A DNA stretch of 64,000 bases. Source: Verrucomicrobium spinosum DSM 4136 = JCM 18804 (lineage in GTDB: Bacteria; Verrucomicrobiota; Verrucomicrobiia; Verrucomicrobiales; Verrucomicrobiaceae). Every line of letters starts with the position of its first letter. Position 1 is the first letter of the stretch. The position numbers were made by a program, and so were the translations under genes. Where the stretch lies: positions 2,075,105 through 2,139,104 of the forward strand of contig NZ_ABIZ01000001.1 in the NCBI RefSeq assembly GCF_000172155.1, given 5' to 3'. Positions 34,475 to 43,183 of the stretch are shown one piece after another. A model generated the notes under the pieces. That model searched no databases. It saw only the letters and a list, made by a program, of their open reading frames with translations, and had not been told where the DNA came from.

Positions 34475-35527
34475 CTATTTGGCCGGAACGGGTGCTGCGG
34501 TCGTCTTGGCCGCGGGCTCAGCTGGACTGGCGGTGCCTGCATGGCCCGCCTGCCAGAGCCAGCGTAGGGTATCAGGAAACAAAGAGGCGCCGTGCTTGCC
34601 GTTGTGGGTGCCTTCTCCCAGGACGAACTGATAGTTCCAGTCCGCGAACTTGAGCGCGGCGGCCATATCCTGATTGGCCAGAGGCCAGTTGCCAAACTGG
34701 TTGTCCAGGTCATTCTTGCCGTCCTGGAGGAACACGCGAATCTTGCGGCGGGATTCCAGGAGCTTCTGGAGTTCGGGCGTGTTGTAGGTGTTCTTGGCCA
34801 CCTCCAGATTGGTCTTGCGGATGAGGGCCGGGTAGATGTAACCGCCGCGGATGTTCGTGAAGCTGCCGATGTGGCTGATCACTTTGCGGAAGGCATCGGG
34901 CCGCTCCCAGGCCACGGTGAAGGCGCAGATGCCGCCGCTGCTGCCGCCAGCGATGGCGCGCTGCTCGGGATCGTCCGTCAGTTTGTATTGCTTGCTCACT
35001 TCCGGAAGGATCTCTTCGAGGAGGAACCGGGCGTATTGATCAGAAGGCGTGTCGTACTCAAAGCTCCGGTTGCTGCGGGGCTTCTCGGTCGGGCTGGCTG
35101 CGGGGAAGCTGCCGGGACTGATGAAGATGCCGATGGTGACGGGCAAATGCTTTTTGTGGATCAGGTTGTCCAGTACGTAGGTGGCATTGTTGGGGCCCGT
35201 CTGCTTGGGATCGCCTTTGGAGGCGCCACCGTCTTGCAGCACGAGCACACTGGCTGGCGTGGAGCCGTCGTACTGGGCAGGCACATAGATCCACCAGTCG
35301 CGTGTCGTGCCTTCAAAGATCTTGGACTTCCAGGGTGGCATCGGGATCACCTTGCCGCGCGGCACGCCGTCCTGGGCGAGGGAGTCCGGACCCAGGACAT
35401 ATTGGTCATCCTGCGGTGCGGCGGAGAGGGATAGGGAGAGTGGGAGAGTTGCGGTGGCAGCGAGCAAGGGGAGCGCAAGGTAGAGGCGGGTCCGGGCGAA
35501 AGAGGAGGAGAGGGTGCGGAAGGTCAT
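34475..35527 (-). CDS. Exported esterase, PF00756/enterochelin-esterase-like (paralogue 2)
   Basis: 350 aa from ATG 35527, giving a signal peptide with a long hydrophobic run ([20 protein letters not shown]). Core: [18 protein letters not shown], nucleophile elbow [13 protein letters not shown], acid/loop [17 protein letters not shown], His in [11 protein letters not shown]. The paralogue at 31412-32278 shares these blocks. It differs by an insertion around [19 protein letters not shown] and a Pro/Ala-rich C-terminal tail. Probably an extracytoplasmic ester hydrolase; substrate unknown. Confidence 0.87.
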   Translation of the reverse strand: MTFRTLSSSFARTRLYLALPLLAATATLPLSLSLSAAPQDDQYVLGPDSLAQDGVPRGKVIPMPPWKSKIFEGTTRDWWIYVPAQYDGSTPASVLVLQDGGASKGDPKQTGPNNATYVLDNLIHKKHLPVTIGIFISPGSFPAASPTEKPRSNRSFEYDTPSDQYARFLLEEILPEVSKQYKLTDDPEQRAIAGGSSGGICAFTVAWERPDAFRKVISHIGSFTNIRGGYIYPALIRKTNLEVAKNTYNTPELQKLLESRRKIRVFLQDGKNDLDNQFGNWPLANQDMAAALKFADWNYQFVLGEGTHNGKHGASLFPDTLRWLWQAGHAGTASPAEPAAKTTAAPVPAK

Positions 35528-36343
35528 GGCAGGATGCCGGCGTGAAAGAAGGCGGCAGGCTGAGACGAACGGAGGGGCGGGCGGGGATCTTTCGGGGGGC
35601 GCGGGGGAGGGGGAAAGCTTGCCGGGAATGTAGAAGTGCCGTCCCGGCTCTTGGGCTGGACACTGGTTGGGCGGGCAGGCGGGGCGTGGAGATGCTGGTT
35701 GCGGCGAAGGAGAAGCTGGTGTCGTCAGGGTCCACACCTTGAATTCCCACCTGAGGACACCCTAGCTAGCTTCGCTGGTTGGCTCAACCGATTGAGGGGA
35801 AGATGACGCGGTCCGGAACAGGAATAAGGTGTCGAAATAAAGTGTCTGTCCCTTTGTCGGATGTGTGAACTCGGCTACCAATGGATGCGGGGATATTTGC
35901 CGGGCAGTGTCAAAGACCTCTCGGCCCTGTCTCGAGGAAAGGTCTCCGAGCGGATCGTTGGCAAGTTTCCTGTTGGTCAGGATGGCCATCGTCGGAATCC
36001 GTTACTTGAAACCATTCGTGGTGATCAGGTCGAGCGCATGCTTGCCAATCGATTCAAGCAAACCGTTTCTGCAAGGAAGCGGTGGCATCCCGGCGAACCT
36101 CTGCCGCCTCATCTAGTGTCCCTGGAAGCATGCCGGAATCATGCCACGGCATCCGAAAATGAATGCCATGGCATAGCCGAGGCAATCCCACAAGAATGCC
36201 CACCACCCACCACCCACCAGTATTAGAACACACACTCCGCGCGAGGGGGGCGACTCCTGGCCGACGGTGGACGAGGTGGTCGCCTACGCCGAGCAGCAAG
36301 CAGCCTTGGCTGTTCACTCTTCCAGGTGCGGCCCTCGTGGGTA
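35528..36343. other. Start of accessory island: remnants and repeats, no intact gene seen
   Basis: About 800 bp without a convincing gene. It holds a REP-like unit at 35633-35651 (aagtgcc-gtccc-ggctctt, one stem mismatch). Around 36240-36330 a plus-strand frame reads GGDSWPTVDEVVAYAEQQAA, which looks like the tail of a lost gene. A minus-strand frame at 35762-35989 (75 codons) is not recognised and is probably not a gene. Composition is less GC-rich than the neighbouring genes in parts. Confidence 0.45.
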
Positions 36344-36363
36344 CAAAGTGTCTGTCCCTTTGT
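35839..36363. repeat. 19-bp direct repeat bounding about 0.5 kb
   Basis: The sequence aaagtgtctgtccctttgt occurs exactly at 35839-35857 and 36345-36363. The right copy abuts the recognisable part of the SUKH remnant, so the segment between may be an inserted element or the trace of recombination between copies. Its complement (acaaagggacagacacttt) recalls motifs seen around Y1-type transposase genes in other bacteria; that link is a recollection, not shown here. Confidence 0.7.
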
Positions 36364-36687
36364 GGCTACAAAGAACGGCCGGAAGATTACGACGGCACTG
36401 CCTCAGAAGGGCTGTATGTCATTGCGGTGCGAGGTGATGGTCCGGACTACATCAGTATCGACACTCATCCCTCTCGATTGGGGCGCTGTTTTGACAGCTT
36501 TTCAGGCGATCATGCCACCGAGGGTAGTCGTGTCATCGCTCTGTCGTTTGCAGAAATGCTCAACAAACTCGTCGTCTGGAGGCAGGAGGGATACTTCTGG
36601 GAGGAGGAGTTTTATGGTTACTTTGGGCAACCGGATCCTTTGTTGAAGTTGCAAGGGCGGGGGCAAAAGCGCGTAAACCTTCCTTGA
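36364..36687 (+). pseudogene. 3' remnant of a SUKH (SMI1/KNR4) family gene
   Basis: The last 108 codons of a SUKH-fold protein: GLYVIAVRGDGPDYISIDTH, then CFDSFSGDHATEGSRVIALS and FAEMLNKLVVWRQEGYFW, fitting the end of the SMI1/KNR4 domain (G-rich turn, D-H pair, IA.SF.E.L helix). The N-terminal half of the domain is absent. Residues upstream in the same frame (Arg/Pro/Thr-rich) do not match and begin exactly at the 19-bp repeat ending at 36363. SUKH proteins are commonly immunity proteins against polymorphic or contact-dependent toxins; no toxin is in the window. Confidence 0.6.
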
Positions 36688-36721
36688 GGTGCTGATGCCA
36701 CCGTGGCTTTCTCGATCAACT

Positions 36722-37036
36722 ATGTCTTCAGTAGAGCTAACACGAGCGGCCCTCCGGGTAGTTTTCGAAACAAATGCCGAAGCAGGGTTGCCTCTCGACG
36801 ATATTCGGAAGGTTCTCTCGTTTACAGAGAGTCTTCCGGATGGCGCTATGGTGCGTTACTTGAGTTTTGAGACTTCCTATGGACACACGGTTGAGGTCAA
36901 CGACTCCGACGTTGGTTGGGAAAGCGTATTGGAAGCCGTGCCCCGTGTCCTGGAGGGCACGGATGGAGCTTTCTCCGCGGTTGGATTTCCCTTGCCAGAT
37001 GAGCCTGCAGTGGTGGTTTATTCGCGTGATGCATGA
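36722..37036 (+). CDS. Small hypothetical protein, possible immunity-type gene
   Basis: 104 aa from ATG 36722, 34 bp after the SUKH remnant on the same strand. No signal peptide or membrane helix. Acidic, mixed alpha/beta: an N-terminal helix (SVELTRAALRVVFETNAEAG), LDDIRKVLSFTESL, then strands VRYLSFETSYGHTVEV and AFSAVGFPLPDEPAVVVYS. No family recognised. Its size, acidity and position beside a SUKH remnant are what is typical of immunity genes, but this is only contextual. Confidence 0.5.
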   Translation: MSSVELTRAALRVVFETNAEAGLPLDDIRKVLSFTESLPDGAMVRYLSFETSYGHTVEVNDSDVGWESVLEAVPRVLEGTDGAFSAVGFPLPDEPAVVVYSRDA

Positions 37037-37188
37037 CTCTCGATCTGAACCAACCATCTTGTGAGCGAACGTGCAAGTTACCAAGCTCCCGTATGTGTGT
37101 GCTTGCGGTGAACAAGAACTGGAACCGACGAAGTACGTTCGAGCGATCGGAACATTGAGATTCATCGAGTGAACAAAGACGCGCGCCT

Positions 37189-37575
37189 ATGAGATCTCTC
37201 GGTTTTACCCTCCCTGATGACTTGCTTGGCTATTGGTGGGTGGGGCATGGTTTCGAGGGTTCACCAGGTGTTCTCATTTTCGATGAGAAAGGGCATGCGG
37301 TACAGTTCCTTACGACGAAGGACCGACGCAAGGGGCAGTCGATCATGCGACTTTGGGTTAGGGTGGATGATCCGGTTACGTTGAGATTTCGGTTGTCGTC
37401 CAAAGGGGAGAGTTGGACGAGGACGATTGAGCGCACTGAATCCGGATTTACGATTTTTGCCGGGGATATCGCCTTTCCTGTCTGGCGTGCCGAACGGACT
37501 GAATTGCCTGGTTGGCTTGAGGCGGACTATCAGGCTGCGATTCAGAAAATGGTGGAGCAAGAGAATGACGCTTGA
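37189..37575 (+). CDS. Small hypothetical protein of accessory island
   Basis: A 128-aa soluble protein starting LGFTLPDDLLGYWWVGHGFE. Beta-rich middle (GVLIFDEKGHAVQFLTT; LWVRVDDPVTLRFRLSS; GFTIFAGDIAFPVW) and C-terminal helix (LEADYQAAIQKMVEQEN). The up-and-down strand pattern could be a small barrel; no family is recognised. It uses more A/T-ending codons than the surrounding housekeeping genes, consistent with recent transfer. Same strand as 36722-37036. Confidence 0.5.
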   Translation: MRSLGFTLPDDLLGYWWVGHGFEGSPGVLIFDEKGHAVQFLTTKDRRKGQSIMRLWVRVDDPVTLRFRLSSKGESWTRTIERTESGFTIFAGDIAFPVWRAERTELPGWLEADYQAAIQKMVEQENDA

Positions 37576-38212
37576 TGCTAGATGGTTGCGGATGAGAGCC
37601 GCGATCCGACGTCCCTCCGGGACGGGAGATTATTGTGTTCGTAGTCCGGTGGTTCCCGGCCTGATGACAGGCCTCCACCACCGGCTAATTTCCGACGTCC
37701 CTCCGGGACGACTGCATATTGCTTCGAACTCCGTGCTCAAGGGACAACCTCCAGGCCGCCCCTCCGGGACGGGGGCTTTGAGAAGCGGGAAATGTTTGTA
37801 GGGTGTAACGAGCTCCAGCGCTTGCAGCCTCGCGAAGCGTCTTGGAGTGCGTGTGGCTCGACACCGCTTTGGCGGCTGTGGTGATGGGATAGAACCTTGG
37901 TTTGGGAGCAGGGGCGGTGCGTTGTCTAAAAGAGATAGAGGCTTTCGCGGGTGAGCGGCGCGAGGGGGGGTGCTTGTGGCCTAGCGAGTAGGCTTCGCCA
38001 GCTGGCAACGGTCGAGTTGGGCTTGCGTGCTTCTGTCGCAGGCGAAAGCGGCGTCAAGCCGCCAGCGCTCCAAGACACAGGCGTGCAGGGGGGCGGTGCC
38101 AGGGTGAGGGGGCAGCTTCTGCAAAGTGCGCAGGAGTGATGTGATCATGCTTTTGCGCGAAATTTTGCCCCAACCGCTTCGTTCTAGCGCGCGAAATCAG
38201 CATTGCTTTCCT
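37576..38212. other. Non-coding repeat-rich gap before the DUF4838 gene
   Basis: The 637-bp gap contains the palindrome cluster at 37610-37771 and two copies of a dispersed repeat: 37830-37873 (minus orientation: gccaaagcggtgtcgagcc ... gacgcttcgcga) and 38043-38075 (plus: gaaagcggcgtcaagccgcc ... ctccaagac). A third copy is at 44119-44163. No gene is seen. The last 60 bp before ATG 38213 are AT-richer and may hold the next promoter. Confidence 0.6.
37610..37771. repeat. REP-like palindrome cluster (three units plus large hairpin)
   Basis: Three copies of the 15-nt palindrome cgtccctccgggacg lie at 37610-37624, 37696-37710 and (one change, cgcccctccgggacg) 37757-37771. Between the first two is a long hairpin with outer stem ccggtggt / accaccgg (37646-37653, 37677-37684) and inner stem ggcctg / caggcc (37658-37663, 37668-37673). 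No coding sequence here. Confidence 0.75.
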
Positions 38213-40153
38213 ATGAAGATGAAATTCTTTGGTTTGGTAGTGGTTGCGTTGAGTTCCGTATCCTGGCTTCGTGCGGCCGATCTGGTTCTCGCTGAGAAGG
38301 GGAAAGGGGCTCTTCCCATTGTCTTGGCGAAAGAGTCTTCAGCTTTCACGCGGGAGGCGGTGAAGGAACTGGCAGTTTCCATTGAAAAGGTCACTGGGGC
38401 GCGTCCGCAGATCATCGAAGGTGAGCCGGCGGTCGTGCCGCCACAGGCGATCTGGGTGGGGGTGCAGCCGGGTGTCGCGAAACTGTTTCCTGGAACGAAC
38501 TTCGAGTTTCAACATCCTGAAGAGACGCTTCTGGCAGCGAACGACAAGCATGTGGTGATTGCGGGCCGGGATCGCTGGGTGGCTCCCAATGCACAGACCG
38601 AATACGGCACGGTGAACGCTGTGTACTCTTTTATGCAGGACCAGTTGGGCGTGCGCTGGCTGTGGCCAGGGGAGCTGGGGGAGGATGTGATTCCCAAGGA
38701 GCGCATTGTGATCGCACCGTTTGAGCAACGGTATCATCCCCAGATCCGTTCCCGGGAAGGGGTCTTTCACTATTCCAGCCTGGACAACAAAGGGTATGGC
38801 AAATCTCATGAGTGGACGCTCCGGCAGCGGCTCCAGTTGGGCTCTTTGGCCATGGAGGGCGGGCATGGTTTTGGAGACTGGTGGGAACGTTACCATGACA
38901 AGCACCCGGAGATCTTCGCCCTGCAGCCGGATGGCACGCGCAGCGGGTTCCCGAATCCCCGTACTGCAAAGCTTTGTGTCTCGAACCCGCTGGTCTTGAA
39001 GCTTTGGCTGGAGGACGTGGAGGCTGACTTGAAAGCGAATCCCGGCAAGACGGTCTTCAATGCGTCTCCCAACGATGGATGGGCCAGCGGTCACTGCGTG
39101 TGCGTCAATTGCCGGGCGTGGGATCACCCTGATGGTGAGCCAAGGCGCTTCAACTGGTACAAACTTGCTGAGGTGCACCCGGCTCTTTCTGACCGGGACG
39201 TGACCTTTGCCAACAAGGCAGGCGAATTGTTGAAAGCCAGGTACCCCGGAAAGGACTACCGTGTGCTCATGCTGAGCTATGGCCACTCCCGACCTGCGCC
39301 GGTAGCGGCCCGGCCCGCGGACAATGTGCTCATGACCTTGGTGGCGAACTTCTATGGCAGGACCGGGCTGGTGGATATCGGGTCCACAAGAGGTGACACG
39401 TATCGTGAGCAGTTCGATGCGTGGACCAAGGTTTCTTCGTCGTTTCTCTGGCGGCCGAACACCGGGAGCCCTGCGGGTTGGCAACAGGGCCTGCCCGATC
39501 TGTCCACCCAGCAGACGATCCGTGATTTGAAAGATGTCGCGGCGGCGGGTTGTGTGGGCATCTTCATTGATGGAGTCTGGGAACACTGGGCGACATTGGG
39601 CCCCCAATACTACGTGATGGCTCAACTGGTGTGGGATCCGAACAAGGATGCGCAAGCGATTCTTGCGGACTACTATCAACGTGGCTTCGGGCCGGCGGCT
39701 GGGCCGGTGAGGGAGTACTATGAGGCCCTTGAGAAAGCGCGCATGGCATTCACGGCCAAGAATCTCGACGGAGGGGTGTTCTTGTTTCCTGAACTCTACA
39801 CTCCGGAGCTTCTACGCGAATCGCAAGGGAGGCTGGACCGTGCGGCTGCGGCGGTGCCTGCGGGGTCGGTGTATCAGCGTCGGGTGGCGTTTGTCCAGGT
39901 GGGGCTGGATTACACACGGCTGATCATGGAGAACGTAACGCTGATGGGGCGCTATTGGAAAAAGAAGGACGAGTCCGTGGCGAAGCAGGTGAGAGACAAC
40001 TGGGCTGCCATCGACAAGCTGATCAATACCACCCCCTACGCGATCAATGTTGGTCCCGTCCGTCCGATCACGCCACGCATGGCAGGGCTGCATCCCGACT
40101 ATCCGCCTGCAAAGGTGAAGAAGGCGCGGGCGGTGGATTTGGATTTGAATTAG
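38213..40153 (+). CDS. Exported DUF4838 protein
   Basis: 646 aa from ATG 38213, starting a signal peptide (FFGLVVVALSSVSWLRAAD). The N-terminal part (about 25-145) resembles the alpha/beta domain that precedes many glycoside hydrolase catalytic domains (LPIVLAKESSAFTREAVKEL; NAVYSFMQDQLGVRWLWPGE). The rest matches DUF4838: NPGKTVFNASPNDGWASGH with a CVCVNC cysteine cluster, LMLSYGHSRPAP, VLMTLVANFYGRT and WEHWATLGPQYYVMAQLVWD. DUF4838 proteins are probably TIM-barrel glycosidase relatives; no activity is established here. Likely outer-surface or periplasmic polysaccharide processing. Confidence 0.82.
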   Translation: MKMKFFGLVVVALSSVSWLRAADLVLAEKGKGALPIVLAKESSAFTREAVKELAVSIEKVTGARPQIIEGEPAVVPPQAIWVGVQPGVAKLFPGTNFEFQHPEETLLAANDKHVVIAGRDRWVAPNAQTEYGTVNAVYSFMQDQLGVRWLWPGELGEDVIPKERIVIAPFEQRYHPQIRSREGVFHYSSLDNKGYGKSHEWTLRQRLQLGSLAMEGGHGFGDWWERYHDKHPEIFALQPDGTRSGFPNPRTAKLCVSNPLVLKLWLEDVEADLKANPGKTVFNASPNDGWASGHCVCVNCRAWDHPDGEPRRFNWYKLAEVHPALSDRDVTFANKAGELLKARYPGKDYRVLMLSYGHSRPAPVAARPADNVLMTLVANFYGRTGLVDIGSTRGDTYREQFDAWTKVSSSFLWRPNTGSPAGWQQGLPDLSTQQTIRDLKDVAAAGCVGIFIDGVWEHWATLGPQYYVMAQLVWDPNKDAQAILADYYQRGFGPAAGPVREYYEALEKARMAFTAKNLDGGVFLFPELYTPELLRESQGRLDRAAAAVPAGSVYQRRVAFVQVGLDYTRLIMENVTLMGRYWKKKDESVAKQVRDNWAAIDKLINTTPYAINVGPVRPITPRMAGLHPDYPPAKVKKARAVDLDLN

Positions 40154-40196
40154 CCGCGAGTTGAGGAGGGGGACGGGCTCGTGCTTTGTTCCCCTC

Positions 40197-40478
40197 TCAC
40201 TCTGCCCAGCCATAGTACTGGGCCAGGACGTTCAGCAGCATCAGGATGATCAGACCCACCAGCAGTATTCTTGCTATCTGGGTAACGTCGGAGGTCAGGC
40301 GAAAGACATGATCGCAGCTCTGGCAGCGCATCGCTTTGCTGCTGCTGGCGCTCCATAGCAGGGAGAGGAGAAAACCACCCAACAACCAGGCCCAGATGCT
40401 GAAGTGTCGCTTGAAAGGCTCGGCATGGAGCAGGTCGTGGCTGCCGCACTTGGGGCAGGGATCAGAGGGCGGAGGCAT
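40197..40478 (-). CDS. Small zinc-ribbon membrane protein
   Basis: 93 aa from ATG 40478. Two Cys pairs, CPKCG and CQSCD, make a zinc-ribbon interrupted by a membrane segment ([14 protein letters not shown]). A second hydrophobic helix ([21 protein letters not shown]) ends the protein. Such DUF-type proteins are of unknown function, possibly sensing or assembling at the membrane. It lies convergently with the DUF4838 gene and divergently from the esterase at 40614. Confidence 0.75.
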   Translation of the reverse strand: MPPPSDPCPKCGSHDLLHAEPFKRHFSIWAWLLGGFLLSLLWSASSSKAMRCQSCDHVFRLTSDVTQIARILLVGLIILMLLNVLAQYYGWAE

Positions 40479-40613
40479 GGAAACTGGACGGTGAAGAAAT
40501 GTCTGTGTCGAATAAACGATGAATTGTACGGACCACAACGGCAAAGCAATGGGCGGGCGCGCTGCGCAAGCGAGCTTCAGAACCTGCTGCAAAGCTTCGT
40601 GATCTTCCTGCGT

Positions 40614-41954
40614 ATGCATCCACGCATGCGACATCTTCTCTGTCTTTCCCTTGTCCTCGCTACTGCACCGCTCCCGATGCTCCACGCGCAGAGCGCGCCG
40701 TATGATGTCTTTCCCGCGGCGGAGGTGCCGTACTACCGGGTGAGGTATGAGGCTTCCAAGGAGCCGGGCGGATTGATCTTTCCGGTGAACTACACGGTCT
40801 GGATTCCGCCGGGGGTGAAGACCTTGCGTGGGGTGATCGTGCACCAGCATGGTTGCGGTGAAGGCTCATGCAAATCTGGGCTGACGGGGGCGTTTGACCT
40901 GCACTGGCAGGCACTGGCGAAGAAGCACGACTGCGCGTTGCTCTCCCCAGCGTATGAACAGCCTGAGAAGGCTGACTGCCAGATGTGGTGCGACCCCCGC
41001 AATGGTTCCGGTGCGGCGTTTGAAAAAGCGTTGGGAGCCTTGGGGAAGGCGAGTGGACATCCGGAGTTGGCGACGGTGCCTTGGGCGCTTTGGGGACATA
41101 GCGGGGGTGGACATTGGGCGGGGGGCATGACGCTGCTGCATCCGGAGCGGGTCGCGGCGGCGTGGCTGCGCAGCGGGGCCCCGCTGCTGAAGGCCAATCC
41201 TGAACGGTCGGCGATCAAGGCGCACACCCTCTCCCAGGCGGTGGTGCAGGTGCCGGTCATGTGCAACCTGGGTACCAAAGAGGGCGTCACGGTCAAAGAG
41301 GGGCGCTTCGCGGGAGTCTGGCCTTCGAATGAGACGTTTTTCAGCGAGCTGCGGGCCAGAGGAGGCCTGGTGGGCGTGGCGGTGGACCCGCTGACGAGTC
41401 ATGAGTGCGGCAACCAGCGCTATCTGGCGATTCGGTGGCTGGATGCGTGCATGGCGGCGCGTTTGCCAGAACAGAGTGGCGGGGATATGAAGTCGATGTC
41501 GAAGCAAGGGGCGTGGCTGGCACCGTTGCTGGGGACGGAGGCGGTTCCCGCGGCAAAGTTCGCGGGTGAGGCGGCGACGTCCGTTTGGTTGCCGGATGAG
41601 GCGACCGCAAAGGCCTGGATGCAGTACGTCAAAGACACGGCGATTATGGACGCCACCCCGCCGCCTGCGCCGACGAATGTGCGGGTCGAGGCTGGGGAGT
41701 TGAAATGGGACGCGGTGGCGGATCTGGAAAGTGGCATCGGCCACTTCATTATTGAGCGTGACGGTCAGGAGATTTCGACGGTGCCTGCACAACCGAAGAA
41801 TCCTTTTGGCAGGCCGGTGTTTCAGGGGCTGCAGTACAGCGACACGCCAGCGATGCCGCTGGTGAAGATGAGCTTCGCTGTGGCGGAGGGGGCGAAAGGG
41901 GATGGCTACCGGGTGATTGCCGTGAATACGGCGGGGCTGAGGTCTGGGAAATAA
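40614..41954 (+). CDS. Exported alpha/beta hydrolase with C-terminal Fn3-like domain
   Basis: 446 aa from ATG 40614 (ATG 40626 also possible), with signal peptide [19 protein letters not shown]. Hydrolase core at about 50-330: [16 protein letters not shown], nucleophile elbow [15 protein letters not shown], acid likely in [16 protein letters not shown], which also carries the candidate His. A C-terminal module of about 100 residues, [19 protein letters not shown] and [10 protein letters not shown], looks like an Fn3 beta-sandwich. The fold is clear; the substrate is not. Reminiscent of cutinase-like or polyhydroxyalkanoate-type esterases fused to binding modules. Confidence 0.8.
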   Translation: MHPRMRHLLCLSLVLATAPLPMLHAQSAPYDVFPAAEVPYYRVRYEASKEPGGLIFPVNYTVWIPPGVKTLRGVIVHQHGCGEGSCKSGLTGAFDLHWQALAKKHDCALLSPAYEQPEKADCQMWCDPRNGSGAAFEKALGALGKASGHPELATVPWALWGHSGGGHWAGGMTLLHPERVAAAWLRSGAPLLKANPERSAIKAHTLSQAVVQVPVMCNLGTKEGVTVKEGRFAGVWPSNETFFSELRARGGLVGVAVDPLTSHECGNQRYLAIRWLDACMAARLPEQSGGDMKSMSKQGAWLAPLLGTEAVPAAKFAGEAATSVWLPDEATAKAWMQYVKDTAIMDATPPPAPTNVRVEAGELKWDAVADLESGIGHFIIERDGQEISTVPAQPKNPFGRPVFQGLQYSDTPAMPLVKMSFAVAEGAKGDGYRVIAVNTAGLRSGK

Positions 41955-42102
41955 CGTGACAGGAGGGTTGTTGGTTCGGCGGTGGCGGTGGGGTGGGCCG
42001 ATAAGCCAGAGCGCCGCAACTCTTTCGGAGCAGGTGCCTCTATTCGCCCACCGCCATTAACGCCTTCAGGTCGGGCGGAGGCGATGTCGTGTGCTGACTG
42101 AC

Positions 42103-42143
42103 GTTCGCGGCAAGATGTCGCGAACAGCACGCAGGATGCGTGC
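42103..42143. repeat. Tandem small hairpins in a non-coding gap
   Basis: Two adjoining stems: gttcgcg / cgcgaac (42103-42109, 42119-42125) and gcacgc / gcgtgc (42127-42132, 42138-42143). They sit in the 251-bp gap between the esterase and the convergent PPK2 gene. Lacking T-runs, they look more like dispersed palindromic repeats than terminators. Confidence 0.45.
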
Positions 42144-42205
42144 GCTCCCCAAGCTTCTCTGGCACAGGCCATTTGAGGTCTATCCAAGGAAGTGAGTAGG
42201 TGGCA

Positions 42206-43111
42206 TCAACCCTTGGGCTTCTTGTCCAGTTCCTTCATGAGCACTTCGCGGCTGCGGGTGAGGGCGTCGCGATGCTCCTGGGGGAATTCGGGCCAGGCAA
42301 GGTGGAACTTCTTCATCTCGGCGCGGATGATGGTGGCCACGAGCAGGCGCATGTTCTTCTTGCTGTCGGCTGGGACGATGTACCAGGGCGATTCCGGGGT
42401 GGCTGTTTCGCGGATGGCCTTCTGATAGCACTTCTGGTAGTCGTCCCAGTACTGCCGTTCTGCGAGGTCGCCTTCGTTGAATTTCCAGTTCTTCTCCGGG
42501 TCATCCAGGCGGGAGAGAAAGCGCTTGGCCTGTTCGCGTTTGGAGACGTTGAGAAAGAACTTCACGACATGGGTGCCGTTGCGCGTCAGGTGCTTCTCCA
42601 GATCTCGGATGCTGTCGTAGCGCTGCTCGTAGAGCTTGTTCATGTTTCTCACCGCGCGCTCGGGGAGCCGCTGGATCTTGGTGACAATCTCGGGGTGCAC
42701 CTTGCAGACGAGGACTTCTTCATAGTAGCTGCGATTAAACACAGCAATCTTGCCGCGGCCCGGCATCAGGGTGTTGGCCCTCCAGAGGAAGTCGTGATCC
42801 AGTTCTTCCTCGCTGGGTTTCTTGAAGGAGTAAACATCCACGCCCTGGGGATTCACCCCGCTGAAGACGTGCTCGATGGTGCTGTCCTTGCCCGCCGCAT
42901 CCATGGCCTGGAAGATGGCCAGCATGGCGTAGCGGTCATGCGCGTACATCTGGAGCTGCATCTCATGCAGGTCATCGCGATACTTTCCCAGCTTCTCCAG
43001 GTAGTCCGTTTCATCCAGGTAGAGACTGGGGATCTTGGTGGGGTAGTCCTCCAGCTTGAAGGCTTCGCCTCGGGTGACGCGGAATTGCTCGATATCTGGG
43101 CCTTTGCTCAT
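42206..43111 (-). CDS. ppk2: PPK2-family polyphosphate kinase
   Basis: 301 aa from ATG 43111. PPK2 landmarks: Walker A in MDAAGKDSTIEHVFSGVNPQG, RxxY-type motif FNRSYYEEVLVCKVHPE (Walker B region FNRSYYE), and lid RFLSRLDDPEKNWKF followed by DLAERQYWDDY. The enzyme uses polyphosphate to phosphorylate NDPs or NMPs (class I acts on NDPs, III on both); the single domain fits classes I/III, not decidable from the sequence. Cytoplasmic. Followed upstream by an SGNH gene in the same direction, 72 bp away. Confidence 0.92.
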   Translation of the reverse strand: MSKGPDIEQFRVTRGEAFKLEDYPTKIPSLYLDETDYLEKLGKYRDDLHEMQLQMYAHDRYAMLAIFQAMDAAGKDSTIEHVFSGVNPQGVDVYSFKKPSEEELDHDFLWRANTLMPGRGKIAVFNRSYYEEVLVCKVHPEIVTKIQRLPERAVRNMNKLYEQRYDSIRDLEKHLTRNGTHVVKFFLNVSKREQAKRFLSRLDDPEKNWKFNEGDLAERQYWDDYQKCYQKAIRETATPESPWYIVPADSKKNMRLLVATIIRAEMKKFHLAWPEFPQEHRDALTRSREVLMKELDKKPKG

Positions 43112-43183
43112 TGGCTGGGATGGGGAGGGCAGGCGGAGTCTCGCCGTATCCCATCTTCGTGGAGGAAAGGGTAAAACCAAAGC

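Noticed and set aside
35762..35989. 75-codon minus-strand frame as a small gene
   Set aside because: No recognised domain, part of it is read from the 19-bp repeat, and neighbours are remnants; support is too weak.
35861..36226. 121-codon plus-strand frame in the accessory island
   Set aside because: Composition is not protein-like, there is no family match, and it spans the apparent inserted or rearranged segment.
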